Assembly (NCBI RefSeq): GCF_044792555.1
Contig: NZ_CP126238.1
Location: 2,914,001 to 2,978,000 of the forward strand
DNA from: Alicycliphilus denitrificans_A
Lineage (GTDB): Bacteria > Pseudomonadota > Gammaproteobacteria > Burkholderiales > Burkholderiaceae_C
Direction of reading: 5' to 3'
Length of the DNA stretch: 64,000 bases
The position numbers were made by a program, and so were the translations under genes. Positions within the stretch are counted from its first letter, which is position 1. Every line of letters begins with the position of its first letter. Shown here piece after piece: positions 44,819 to 53,545 of this stretch. The notes below the pieces were generated by a model. That model was not told the DNA's origin. It worked only from the letters and a program-made list of their open reading frames with translations, and made no database searches.

Positions 44819-45259
44819 TCAGCGGCGGCTCAGCTGGCGGATGCGTGGTACCCAATCGGCGACTCCCTGGCTTATGCCTTCCCATGCATGGTCAAAGGCT
44901 TCTCGGGGCTGCCGGTAGGGGTCGGCTACGTCAAATTGCCCGTAATGGCCTATGCGAAAGACTTTGCCGCGCACCAGTGGGAACTGGCCTTCGAGTTGGA
45001 CTTTGTGCGCCTGCTCCATGACCAAGATCATGTCTGCTTGCTGGCACAGCCAGGTGTTGATTTGCTGGGCGCTGTGCTGGGATAAATCGAGCTGGTTGTC
45101 GGCCGCAATGGTGATGGACAGCGGATCGGCAGGGTAGCCCACCAGAGCCCCCAGGCCGGCGGACCAGACCTTGGCGTGGGGCAGTTCCCGCTGCAGCAGC
45201 ACCTGCGCCAGCGGGCTGCGGCAGATATTGCCAATGCAGACGCAGAGGATGTGCTTCAT
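44819..45259 (-). CDS. wzb: Low-molecular-weight protein-tyrosine phosphatase (Wzb/EpsP type)
   Basis: This 146-residue cytosolic phosphatase has the P-loop C8-I-G-N-I-C-R14-S and the general-acid motif DPYRQP near residue 112. It dephosphorylates the tyrosine tail of Wzc, whose gene follows after 52 bases; cycling between states is needed for polymer export. It starts 3 bases after the wza stop, so the genes are co-transcribed as wza-wzb-wzc. Confidence 0.95.
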   Translation of the reverse strand: MKHILCVCIGNICRSPLAQVLLQRELPHAKVWSAGLGALVGYPADPLSITIAADNQLDLSQHSAQQINTWLCQQADMILVMEQAHKVQLEGQFPLVRGKVFRIGHYGQFDVADPYRQPREAFDHAWEGISQGVADWVPRIRQLSRR

Positions 45260-45262
45260 GGC

Positions 45263-46522
45263 TTATCTGTTAACGGCGTCTCTGCTCACGTTGACGGCTT
45301 GGGCGCTTGGCAGCAGCAGGCTGATCACGCGGTTCCAGCGCACCAGTGCGGTGGGATCGACAAATACGACATCGCGCGCCTTGAGCTCAAACCCTTCGGC
45401 CAAGGCGTAGGCCACGCCGTTGCTCGCGTTAAGGTGGAAGACTTGCGGCTGCGCGCCGCTCTGGCTGCGGATCACGTAGACCTGCTGCGGGTTGCCGGAA
45501 ACGGGGTTGATACCCCCGCTTTCACCCAGGGCCTGATTGAGGTTGAGTTTGCCGTCGCGCAATTGCAAGGCGCTGGGGCGCAGCACTTCGCCCATGACGT
45601 AGACCTTGGCATCCTCCAGGCTGCCTACACGCACCATGTCCCCGGGGGCGAGCATGATCTGGTTGGGGTTGACGCCATCGGCCACCAATTGGTTGAGGTT
45701 GATGACGGTAGTGCGCTCTCCCCGGGTGAGGATGATGTTGGAACGGTCTGCCGTGGGTAAAAGGCCACCGGCACGCGCCAGGGACTCCGGCAGTGTCAGG
45801 GGAACATCGTTGAGGGTTTGCAGACCGGGGGCACGCACCTGCCCATCCAGGTAGATCCGGCCACTGCGATAGGCTTGGACGCGCACGGTGAGCTGCGGGT
45901 TTTTGAGGTAACGGGCCAGTTTCCGAGTCAAGAGTTCACGAGCCTGATCTTCGGTCAGGCCATTGAGCGCGATGGTGCCAACGTACGGGAACTGAATGCT
46001 GCCCTGGTTGTTGACGTTGTAGCCATTGCCCACCTGAGACACCAAGTCAGGGCTCATGGTAGTGCCTGCGCTGCCGGCAGGCACAAGGTTGAACTCAGGG
46101 TGGTCCCAGACAACGATGTTGAGCACATCCCCGGGCCCAATGGTGTAGGGACGTGGTGCATCGAAAAGGTGCTGCACCATGGCTTTGCTGCGTGGTGCGT
46201 GTACGGACTTCTGGCGCTGGATCAGTTCCGCAGTAATAGCAATGCGCTGCACTTCAGGGACCACACTGCCATCGCCTGCGGCTCCATCAGTCGATGCAGC
46301 GCTGCCCGCCTGGGCCGCAGGCGCCACAGGCGCCGCCGAGGACTGATTCCACAGCGACAGCAAGGTAACTTTTCCGTTGCTGCTGCCCCCGCTGACCTGG
46401 CCGGGCTCAAGGATGAGGCCAGGTGCGTAAGCGCAGCCTGCGAGGGCCAGCGCGGCACCCCCGGCACTGGCATAGTGCCATAGGCTTGAAAGTAGGAAAC
46501 GAGAGGAAAAAGGGAGGGTCAT
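45263..46522 (-). CDS. wza: Outer-membrane polysaccharide export lipoprotein Wza
   Basis: This 419-residue lipoprotein forms the octameric export channel. The lipobox is LALAGC with C30. The Poly_export domain begins near YTIGPGDVLNIVVWDHPE and SLBB domains follow (GRIYLDGQVRAPG and KVYVMGEVLRPS). No clear ribosome binding site precedes the ATG. It heads the minus-strand wza-wzb-wzc unit and is divergent from the yjbH-type gene across a 10-bp inverted repeat. Confidence 0.94.
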   Translation of the reverse strand: MTLPFSSRFLLSSLWHYASAGGAALALAGCAYAPGLILEPGQVSGGSSNGKVTLLSLWNQSSAAPVAPAAQAGSAASTDGAAGDGSVVPEVQRIAITAELIQRQKSVHAPRSKAMVQHLFDAPRPYTIGPGDVLNIVVWDHPEFNLVPAGSAGTTMSPDLVSQVGNGYNVNNQGSIQFPYVGTIALNGLTEDQARELLTRKLARYLKNPQLTVRVQAYRSGRIYLDGQVRAPGLQTLNDVPLTLPESLARAGGLLPTADRSNIILTRGERTTVINLNQLVADGVNPNQIMLAPGDMVRVGSLEDAKVYVMGEVLRPSALQLRDGKLNLNQALGESGGINPVSGNPQQVYVIRSQSGAQPQVFHLNASNGVAYALAEGFELKARDVVFVDPTALVRWNRVISLLLPSAQAVNVSRDAVNR

Positions 46523-46620
46523 AAAAAATGGCCGACCCCATTGGTAGGGGTCTTCTGCGCGAGCGCCATGGCCAGGGAGTCAACATGCACCGCCCCTGCA
46601 ACCACTGCAAAAATCCAGGC

Positions 46621-46651
46621 TTGTAAACTAGTAAAGTTCATTAGTTTACAA
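46621..46651. promoter_or_regulatory. Perfect inverted repeat TTGTAAACTA-n11-TAGTTTACAA between wza and yjbH
   Basis: Ten-base arms match perfectly with an 11-base spacer, giving 21 bases between arm centres, two helical turns. It is 15 bases upstream of the first yjbH ATG and about 100 upstream of wza. Shape and place suit an operator for a dimeric repressor or activator of both transcripts. Confidence 0.65.
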
Positions 46652-46672
46652 CTGTCACTTCTGTCATGATTT

Positions 46673-46681
46673 CCCCCCCCC
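46673..46681 (+). repeat. C9 mononucleotide tract ahead of or inside the yjbH 5' end
   Basis: Nine C follow the ATG at 46666 by 4 bases. If that ATG is used a slip would frameshift the gene; if the TTG at 46705 is used, the tract is in the leader. Confidence 0.85.
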
Positions 46682-46690
46682 GCACCCTGA

Positions 46691-46697
46691 AAGAGGA
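46691..46697 (+). promoter_or_regulatory. Ribosome binding site deciding the yjbH start
   Basis: AAGAGGA lies 7 bases upstream of an in-frame TTG at 46705, the start of a normal signal peptide. No such site precedes the ATG at 46666. Confidence 0.6.
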
Positions 46698-46704
46698 CAC
46701 TGGT

Positions 46705-48957
46705 TTGTCTTATTTGCCTTTTTCGCGGGCTGGGCTCAGCGTGGTGGTGGGAATATCGCTTGGTTGCGCTGCCAGTACGGCCTGGGCCGATGAGGGGGCC
46801 TGGCCCAGCGGCTCGCTATCCCCCAGCGGTTACACGGGTGCGATCAACGTACCCACCGCTGATGTGCTGCCCTGGGGCGGGGCTGGCATTGGGTTGACGA
46901 ACAACAACCCAGAAATCCGACGCAGCATCCATGCAGGAGGATTTGGCAGCTTGAATGCAGGCCTGGGCTTGCTGCCCGGCCTGGAAGTGGTCGCTCGATT
47001 GGCTTTTGAAGGGGATCTGCAATGCAGCACATATGACCGCCCTGCATGCCAAGGAGGGCAGCGTGATTTATCGGTAGGCGCTAAGTACCAACTGCCTCTG
47101 GAATTACCCTGGGGCACACGGTTGGCCTTGGGCTTTACCGACTATGGCGGTGCTGCGACCACTTACCGGCAGATCTACGGCGTTGCCACCAGCACCTGGG
47201 GGCCGGTGGACATGAGCCTGGGCTATGGCCGTCCCAAATCGCGATTGGCCTTGCTGGATGGCCCTTTTGGCAGCGCCTACCTGCGCGTTTCCGACCATTG
47301 GGCAGGGGTGGTCGAATATGACAGCCGAACCTGGCGCGCAGGAGCGCAATACCGCCAACCGCTGGGCAAATCTGCACAATTGGAGTTTGGCGTGAGCCGC
47401 GCACTCAACGATCCGGCGATGCTGCAGCGTTGGCAATGGACGGCAGCATTGCACATCATGCTGGGGAAGCCCGAGGAAGCGCTGCGCCCAGCAACGGCAG
47501 GCTACCTGCAGGCAGAGACAACAGCCTTACCGCAGCAACCTGCGGTTCAGCCGGCCATACCCTCTCGTTCCTCTTTGGCCGTGGCCACTGCCTCTTCCCA
47601 GGCCCAGGCCACCGCAACGGCGGTGGCACAGCGGCCTACGGCAGCACCTACTTTGGCCAATCCGCCGGCCTTGGTGCAGCAACTCCAGGCCAAGGGATTT
47701 GCACATATCGAAGTTCGCTATTGGCCTGCGGATGCCCAGCACTCCCAAGCCTTGTGGGTTGTGCAAGCCGAGCCACGCCGCTGGCGCCAGAGCCAACTGG
47801 ATGGCGCCGGCGCTGCACTGGCATCGTGGTTGCAACAAGTGGGCACCGCATCGACCGACGAAGTGGCAGTGACACTGACCTACCAAAAAATACCGGCTTT
47901 GCATGTGCGCACCAGTGCAAACTGCTTAGCCCGGTGGCTGGGCCACGATGTGGGCTGTGAGCAGGCGGCCCTCCCCGTTGCCATGCGTCGTGTCCAGGCA
48001 GGCGCTTCGCTTCCGGTGGTGCAGCGCCAGTCCGCGCCCCTGGTGGCCACTGGCGCGAACAATGCGGCCTGGGCACCGCAGATCGAAGTCGGCCCTTCGT
48101 TGCGCACCACGGTGGGCACGGAGTTTGGATTGGCCGATTATTCGTTGGCACTCGAGATGGGGGCAGAGGTGCATTTGGCCAAAGGCCTGTTCTGGCAGGG
48201 CACCTACCAGATACCGATAGCTCATTCCGGGGATTTTTCCGACGGACATGTGTTTGCCAGCAACCGCCATCCCGCGGCCAGCTTTGATATGGCCATGCTC
48301 AGCTATATCCATCCCCTATCCCGGGGAGTGGCAACGCAGTTGAATGCTGGCTATATCAACCGCCGCTATCTGGGTGCGCAACTCGATGCCTCGTGGCTTC
48401 CGGGTGATGGCCGCTGGCGCATTGCAGGTACCTTGGGGCGCTACAGGCATGAAACAACGCATATCGCCCGTACCCCAGTCATGCTGGAAACGCAATACAA
48501 CCTGGTACCCGGCCTGTGGAACCTTGAGGCTGTGGTTGGGCGCTTTCTGGGTGGGGACAAGGGCTATCGCCTGGCCAGCAGCCATTGGTTCGGCGACCGG
48601 CAGGTACAACTTTTTTACCGATCCAGCCAAGGCGAGGCCGGCAGCTTGTTGGGGCAACGCGTCAAGGCGCTGGGCGTGACGCTGACCTTGCCGCTAGGCT
48701 CCAAAGAAGCGTTGGCGTTGGGCTCTGGCACCACCGTACGCGGAACCGATCGCTGGAATTGGGGATTGCAAACCAAGGTGGGCGGTACGGACAACGCATT
48801 GCTTTACGGCTATGGCGAAATGCCCCGCGTACGCCACGGGTTGCTGACCGATTTGTCCGACAATGGCCGTAACAGTGATATGGATTTGCAGGCTCGCCTG
48901 CCATCGTTGCGCCGAGTAGTGCAAGAGCAATGGCGTAACGAAAAGGCAGATAAGTAA
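46705..48957 (+). CDS. YjbH-family exopolysaccharide outer-membrane beta-barrel protein
   Basis: This 750-residue exported protein matches the YjbH family, large outer-membrane barrels encoded with exopolysaccharide genes in E. coli (yjbEFGH) and other bacteria. The signal peptide ends in STAWA-DEG. Barrel-type alternation with GYTGAINVPTADVLPWGGAG near the start is typical, and an Ala/Gln/Pro-rich linker lies between the two halves near residues 270-320. I choose the TTG at 46705 because of its ribosome binding site and signal peptide; the ATG at 46666 (763 residues) is the alternative. It is divergent from wza and probably shares its operator. Confidence 0.85.
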   Translation: MSYLPFSRAGLSVVVGISLGCAASTAWADEGAWPSGSLSPSGYTGAINVPTADVLPWGGAGIGLTNNNPEIRRSIHAGGFGSLNAGLGLLPGLEVVARLAFEGDLQCSTYDRPACQGGQRDLSVGAKYQLPLELPWGTRLALGFTDYGGAATTYRQIYGVATSTWGPVDMSLGYGRPKSRLALLDGPFGSAYLRVSDHWAGVVEYDSRTWRAGAQYRQPLGKSAQLEFGVSRALNDPAMLQRWQWTAALHIMLGKPEEALRPATAGYLQAETTALPQQPAVQPAIPSRSSLAVATASSQAQATATAVAQRPTAAPTLANPPALVQQLQAKGFAHIEVRYWPADAQHSQALWVVQAEPRRWRQSQLDGAGAALASWLQQVGTASTDEVAVTLTYQKIPALHVRTSANCLARWLGHDVGCEQAALPVAMRRVQAGASLPVVQRQSAPLVATGANNAAWAPQIEVGPSLRTTVGTEFGLADYSLALEMGAEVHLAKGLFWQGTYQIPIAHSGDFSDGHVFASNRHPAASFDMAMLSYIHPLSRGVATQLNAGYINRRYLGAQLDASWLPGDGRWRIAGTLGRYRHETTHIARTPVMLETQYNLVPGLWNLEAVVGRFLGGDKGYRLASSHWFGDRQVQLFYRSSQGEAGSLLGQRVKALGVTLTLPLGSKEALALGSGTTVRGTDRWNWGLQTKVGGTDNALLYGYGEMPRVRHGLLTDLSDNGRNSDMDLQARLPSLRRVVQEQWRNEKADK

Positions 48958-49094
48958 AAGTCACCCAGATTTGGCGCCTTGAGTTGCGTTCATGGCAGTT
49001 CATGTCCGCACGCAAGCAATTGCTCTATATTTGTAAGTTATATTAGTTTGTGTAATCCGTCTTTTTTACCCACCCATTCCGGAGGAGTTTCAGC

Positions 49095-49727
49095 ATGACT
49101 TTTCGTTTTTCCCGTAACGCGCGTATTCTGGTAGTTTCGATGGTTGCTGCGGCAGCTTTGGCGGCTTGCGGTGGTGGTAGCGACCCAGCACCGGTCAAGG
49201 TAGCCTCGTCCAATGTGTCTAAAACGCTGAACAAAGACAGCAACACTGATGGCACCATGACGACCTTGCAGACTGTGAGCAGCGGTTTCAGTTTCCCCAG
49301 CGGGACGGCAGAGTTGGGCACGACAGAAGCTACGACCTTGGCCATCAAGGGCACGGTCGCCGCACCAGAGTTTGAAGTGAAGACCAGCGCCAACAAAGCT
49401 ACTGGCAAGTTTTCTTTTGGTTCGTGTGTTTTCACGATCACCGCAACCGATTTCCCCAGCGGTCCCCTGGCTGCACCTCTGACAACCGCTGAGCTGGCTG
49501 CGGGCGGACGTGTGATCACCATCACGCCTTGCGAGACCGGCGTGAACACGGCACAAAAAACAGCCGATGGCACGGAGCAAAACACCACCGCCACGCTGAA
49601 ATTGGGTGCAACCCTTGGCTCTGCCCCCGTGAAAGTGGTCATTGCACAAGATGGTACTGTGCGCGTGAACGGCAGCACCGCCCCCATTGGTCAAGTGGAA
49701 ACCAAGCCGGGTACGGGTGCTAATTAA
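49095..49727 (+). CDS. Small putative lipoprotein of unknown function
   Basis: This 210-residue protein has a lipoprotein signal with LAAC at C25, followed by a Gly/Ser linker and a Thr/Ala-rich mature part. C110 and C141 (in GSCVFTI and TPCETG) could form a disulfide. GGAGGAG lies 8 bases before the ATG, so expression should be good. I recognise no family. Its promoter region carries TTGTAAGTTA and TAGTTTG words resembling the wza/yjbH inverted repeat, so it may belong to the same regulon. Confidence 0.75.
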   Translation: MTFRFSRNARILVVSMVAAAALAACGGGSDPAPVKVASSNVSKTLNKDSNTDGTMTTLQTVSSGFSFPSGTAELGTTEATTLAIKGTVAAPEFEVKTSANKATGKFSFGSCVFTITATDFPSGPLAAPLTTAELAAGGRVITITPCETGVNTAQKTADGTEQNTTATLKLGATLGSAPVKVVIAQDGTVRVNGSTAPIGQVETKPGTGAN

Positions 49728-49988
49728 GTGAGAACTCTTCTGGACTGCTCTTGAAAAACCCGCCTTGGCGGACAATGACAGTCAGATAAACATCTCAACT
49801 GGCCTGATTGATCGGCATAGGGGGCCTCCACCAGAAGGCCCCCTGCCATACCGCCCGGCATGCGTGTTCGCACCGGGGAATTCAAGAGCTTGAGGTCATG
49901 ACAGCAGTGGCACTCCCAACTGAAGTCAAAGCTCGGGATTCGCAACTGAAGCCGTCACGGAAGATGGGTTTGCGGAACGCTTAGAGCC
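49728..49988. other. 261-base gap with hairpins
   Basis: GGGGGCCT and AGGCCCCC (49820-49827 and 49836-49843) form an 8-bp stem with an 8-base loop but no T-run. A second stem, CCCGG-CA-TGCG pairing with CGCA-CCGGG around 49853-49876, has a 2-base bulge. I see no gene. The second hairpin reminded me of structured intron or retroelement ends, but I cannot support that. Confidence 0.4.
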
Positions 49989-50384
49989 TCACTTCACCGC
50001 AAAGCGCACATTCGCCACCTTCCTGCTCGGCAGCATTACCAGTGCCACCACCTTGGTGCCGGGGGACACTTTGAACGCACCCTTGGCTTCGAGCGTGCCC
50101 GCACCGGAGGGAGCCAGTGTGGCCTCGGTTTTATCGCTGCCGCTCAAAAGGGTGAGCCTGGCACTGGCGCCGTCGGTTTTGGCCAGCTGGCCGTGGGCGC
50201 GCAGGTATAGCGTGATCCGGTCGGGCCGGGCCACCAGTTCGTACTCCATGTCGCCCACCTCGGTCACCACGCCACCATGCTGTGGCGTGTGGGCATGGTT
50301 GTCGCCGTGGGCGTAGGCCGGGAGGGCCGAGCCCAGCGCGAGCGCGAGGGCAGCCAGGGCGGCGCGGGTCGTTGCGTGGTTCAT
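49989..50384 (-). CDS. Small His-rich periplasmic protein of the metal-efflux operon
   Basis: This 131-residue exported protein has a signal peptide ending ALPAYA, followed by a His-rich start (HGDNHAHTPQHGG) and a small beta-rich domain. The start at 50384 follows an AAAGGATC ribosome binding site. It lies 31 bases after czcA on the same strand. It probably binds or delivers the exported metal in the periplasm; I do not recognise a named family, although similar domains sit at the N-terminus of some CzcB adaptors. Confidence 0.75.
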   Translation of the reverse strand: MNHATTRAALAALALALGSALPAYAHGDNHAHTPQHGGVVTEVGDMEYELVARPDRITLYLRAHGQLAKTDGASARLTLLSGSDKTEATLAPSGAGTLEAKGAFKVSPGTKVVALVMLPSRKVANVRFAVK

Positions 50385-50415
50385 GGAATAGATCCTTTCA
50401 TGAGACGAAGTGAAC

Positions 50416-53400
50416 TCAGAATGCGCCGGCACTGTCGGCATGGAGCAGGCGCTCGGCATCACGCCGGCCAAAGAGCCAAAACAGGGCCGGGGTGAGGAAG
50501 GTGTCGAGCAGCGTGGAGCTGACCAGGCCCGAAAAGATGACCACCGCCACCGGGTGCAGGATCTCGGTGCCCGGGCGCTCGGCCTCCAGCAGCAGCGGGG
50601 CCAGGGCGAAGGCCGTCACCAGGGCCGTCATCAGCACCGGGCTCAGGCGCTCCAGACTGCCGCGCAGGATCATGGCGTGGTCGAAGTTCTCCCCTTCGGT
50701 GCGCATCAGGTTCAGGTAGTGGCTCACCTTCAGGATGCCGTTGCGCACCGAGATCCCCGCCAGGGTGATGAAGCCGATCAGCGCCGCCACCGACAGCGGC
50801 TGGCCCGAGAGCCACAGCCCCAGCACCGCACCCACCAGGGCCAGCGGGATGTTGACCATGATGAGCGCCGACAGCCGTGCCGACTGGTAGCGCGTGTAGA
50901 GCACGACGAACATCAGCGCCAGCGACACCAGCGACAGCAGCCCCACCAGGCGGCTGGCCTCCTCCTGGGCCTGGAACTGCCCGCCCAGGGTGATGAAGTA
51001 ACCCTCAGGCAGGCGGGTGTCGGCGACCACGGCGCGGATGTCGGCCACCACGTCCGACAGCGCCCGGCCCTGGGCATTGGCTGACAGAACGATGCGCCGA
51101 CGGCCATCGTCGCGGCTGATCTGGTTCGGGCCGTCGCCCTCCTCGATGCTGGCCAGGCGCGACAGCGGCACGCGCCCCTGGGGCGTGTCCAGCAGCAGCT
51201 GCGACAGGCCTTCTATGCCGCGCGCACTGTCGGGCAGGCGCAGCACCAGGGCAAAGCGCCGCCCGCCTTCGACGATCTGCGCCACCCTCTCGCCCTCCAC
51301 CAGTCCTTGCAGCGTGGCCAGTACCTGCGACGCGGGCACGCCGTATTGCGCGGCTGCGGCGTAATCCACGCGCACGGTGATTTGCGGCGCAAGCACCTGC
51401 TTTTCCACCTCCAGGTCGGCCAGGCCTTCCACTCCCGCCAACCGCGCGCGCAGGCTTTCGGCCTGGCCGCGCAGGGTGTCCAGGTCTTCGCCAAACAGCT
51501 TGATGGCGATCTGCGAGCGCACGCCCGAGAGCATGTGGTCTATGCGGTGCGAGATCGGCTGGCCCATGGAGATGGCGGCGGGCAGCGGCGCCAGGCGCCC
51601 GCGGATATCGGCCTGCACCTCGGCCATGCTGCGGCGCATTGCGCTGGCGGGCAGCAGACCCACGTCCAGTTCGCTCACATGGACGCCCTCGGCGTGCTCA
51701 TCGAGCTCGGCACGGCCGCTGCGCCGGCCCACATGGGTGACCTCGGGCACCTCGCGCACCAGGCGCTCGGCCTGGCTGGCGAGCCGTGTGGATTCGGACA
51801 GCGTCACGCCCGGGTTCAGGCGCATGCCAATGAGCAGCGTGCCCTCGTTGAAGGGCGGCAGGAAGGTGGTGGGGAAGAGCGGCACGGCCGCCGCCGCCAG
51901 CAGCACGGCCACGGCGCCCGCCGCCACTGCCTGCCTGGGGTGCTGCAGCACGCGCGCCAGGCTCGCGCGATAGCGGCGTTTAAGCCAAGCCAGCAGGCGC
52001 GTGTCGCCATGCTCCAGGCTCTTCATGCGCGGCAGCAGGTAGAAGGCCAGCACCGGCGTGACGGTGACGGATACCAGGAGCGAGGCCAGCGTCGAGACGA
52101 TGAAGGCCACGCCCAGCGGCACGAAGAGTCGCCCCTCTATGCCCGGCAGCGCGAACAGCGGCAGGAACACTAGCACGATGATGGCCGTGGCGTAGACGAT
52201 CCCCGAGCGCACCTCCAGCGAGGCAAGCTTCACGATCTCCAGCGGGTGCAGGCGCGCGCCGCCCTGCTTCTGCCGGTCCATCTTCAGACGGCGCAGCACG
52301 TTTTCTACGTCCACCACGGCGTCGTCGACCAGGCCGCCGATGGCGATCGCCAGGCCGCCCAGCGTCATGGTGTTGATGGACAGGCCGAAGTAGCGAAACA
52401 CCAGCGCCGTGAGGAAGATGGATACGGGAATGGCCGTGAGCGCAATCACCGTGGGCCGCAGCGTGCCCAGGAAGACGAAAAGGATCACCGCCACGAACAC
52501 CGAGGCACCTATGAGCTTGCCCTGCAGCGTGGTGACCGAGGCCTCGATAAAGCTCGCCTGGCGGAAGGTGACGCGCGGCTTTTCCATGCCCGCGGGCAGG
52601 GTTTGCGCAAGCTGGTCGAGCGCCGCCTCTATGCGTCCGGTGAGCGCCATGGTGTCCGCCGTGGGCTGCTTCTGCAGCCCCAAGATAACGGCCGGCTGCC
52701 CCTCGAAACCCGCGTCACCACGCCGGGTGGCGGGGGCAAAACTGACCTGCGCCACCTGGCGCAGCAGGATGCCTTGGCCATTGCGCGCCGCGAGCGCCAG
52801 GTTCTGCAGGTCATCGAGCCGCGCCGTGCGCCCCAGGTGGCGGATCAGCAGCTCGCGCCCGTTGGCCTCCAGGAAGCCGCCCGAGGTGTTGGCGGCAAAG
52901 CCCTTGAGCGCGTTTGACAACTGTTCGGGCGTGATGCCCAGCTGCGCCATGCGCGCCGTGTCGGGCTGTACCTGAAACTGGCGCACCTCGCCGCCAATCG
53001 GTATCACCTGCGCCACGCCGGGTATGGCCAGCAGGCGCGGGCGCAGCACCCAGTCGGCGTATTCGCGCACGGCCATGGGCGTGGTGCGCGTCGCGTCTAT
53101 CGGTATCGCCACCTGCATGATCTCGCCCATGATGGAGCTCACCGGCCCCATGCGCGGCGTGACGCCGGGGGGCAGACCGTCCTCCATCGACGACAGCCGC
53201 TCGGACACCATTTGCCGTGCGCGAAAGATGTCCACGCTCCAGTCGAAGGTGACGTAGATGAAGGACAGACCGGCGCTGGACGTGGAGCGTACGCTCTCCA
53301 CGCCGGGCAGGCCGTTCATGCTGGTCTCCAGCGCGAAGGTGATGAGCTGCTCCACCTCCTCGGCGGCCATGCCGCCGGCCTCGGTCATCACCGTGACCGT

Positions 53401-53535
53401 GGGCTTGTTCAGGTCGGGGAACACATCCACCGGCATGCGCGACAGGGTGTAGGCGCCATAGGCCATGAGCACGGCGGCGGTGACCAGCACCAGCAGGCGG
53501 TGGGTCAGACTTTTTTCCAGAAGCCACTTGAACAT
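50416..53535 (-). CDS. czcA: Heavy-metal efflux RND transporter (CzcA/CusA family)
   Basis: This 1039-residue inner-membrane proton antiporter pumps metal ions out through CzcB and CzcC. It has the HME-RND plan of 12 spans and two periplasmic loops. The TM4 motif is GGLAIAIGGLVDDAVVDVEN, and the GQPISHRIDHMLSGVRSQIA block is typical of the family. The metal cannot be fixed: the TM4 motif equals neither the classic CzcA nor the CusA form exactly. It starts 10 bases after the czcB stop. Confidence 0.93.
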   Translation of the reverse strand: MFKWLLEKSLTHRLLVLVTAAVLMAYGAYTLSRMPVDVFPDLNKPTVTVMTEAGGMAAEEVEQLITFALETSMNGLPGVESVRSTSSAGLSFIYVTFDWSVDIFRARQMVSERLSSMEDGLPPGVTPRMGPVSSIMGEIMQVAIPIDATRTTPMAVREYADWVLRPRLLAIPGVAQVIPIGGEVRQFQVQPDTARMAQLGITPEQLSNALKGFAANTSGGFLEANGRELLIRHLGRTARLDDLQNLALAARNGQGILLRQVAQVSFAPATRRGDAGFEGQPAVILGLQKQPTADTMALTGRIEAALDQLAQTLPAGMEKPRVTFRQASFIEASVTTLQGKLIGASVFVAVILFVFLGTLRPTVIALTAIPVSIFLTALVFRYFGLSINTMTLGGLAIAIGGLVDDAVVDVENVLRRLKMDRQKQGGARLHPLEIVKLASLEVRSGIVYATAIIVLVFLPLFALPGIEGRLFVPLGVAFIVSTLASLLVSVTVTPVLAFYLLPRMKSLEHGDTRLLAWLKRRYRASLARVLQHPRQAVAAGAVAVLLAAAAVPLFPTTFLPPFNEGTLLIGMRLNPGVTLSESTRLASQAERLVREVPEVTHVGRRSGRAELDEHAEGVHVSELDVGLLPASAMRRSMAEVQADIRGRLAPLPAAISMGQPISHRIDHMLSGVRSQIAIKLFGEDLDTLRGQAESLRARLAGVEGLADLEVEKQVLAPQITVRVDYAAAAQYGVPASQVLATLQGLVEGERVAQIVEGGRRFALVLRLPDSARGIEGLSQLLLDTPQGRVPLSRLASIEEGDGPNQISRDDGRRRIVLSANAQGRALSDVVADIRAVVADTRLPEGYFITLGGQFQAQEEASRLVGLLSLVSLALMFVVLYTRYQSARLSALIMVNIPLALVGAVLGLWLSGQPLSVAALIGFITLAGISVRNGILKVSHYLNLMRTEGENFDHAMILRGSLERLSPVLMTALVTAFALAPLLLEAERPGTEILHPVAVVIFSGLVSSTLLDTFLTPALFWLFGRRDAERLLHADSAGAF

Positions 53536-53545
53536 TGCGGTCCCT

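Noticed and set aside
49845..49880. Group II intron domain V
   Set aside because: The bulged stem has a similar outline, but the arms, bulge side and tetraloop do not match the domain V consensus, and no reverse transcriptase is near.
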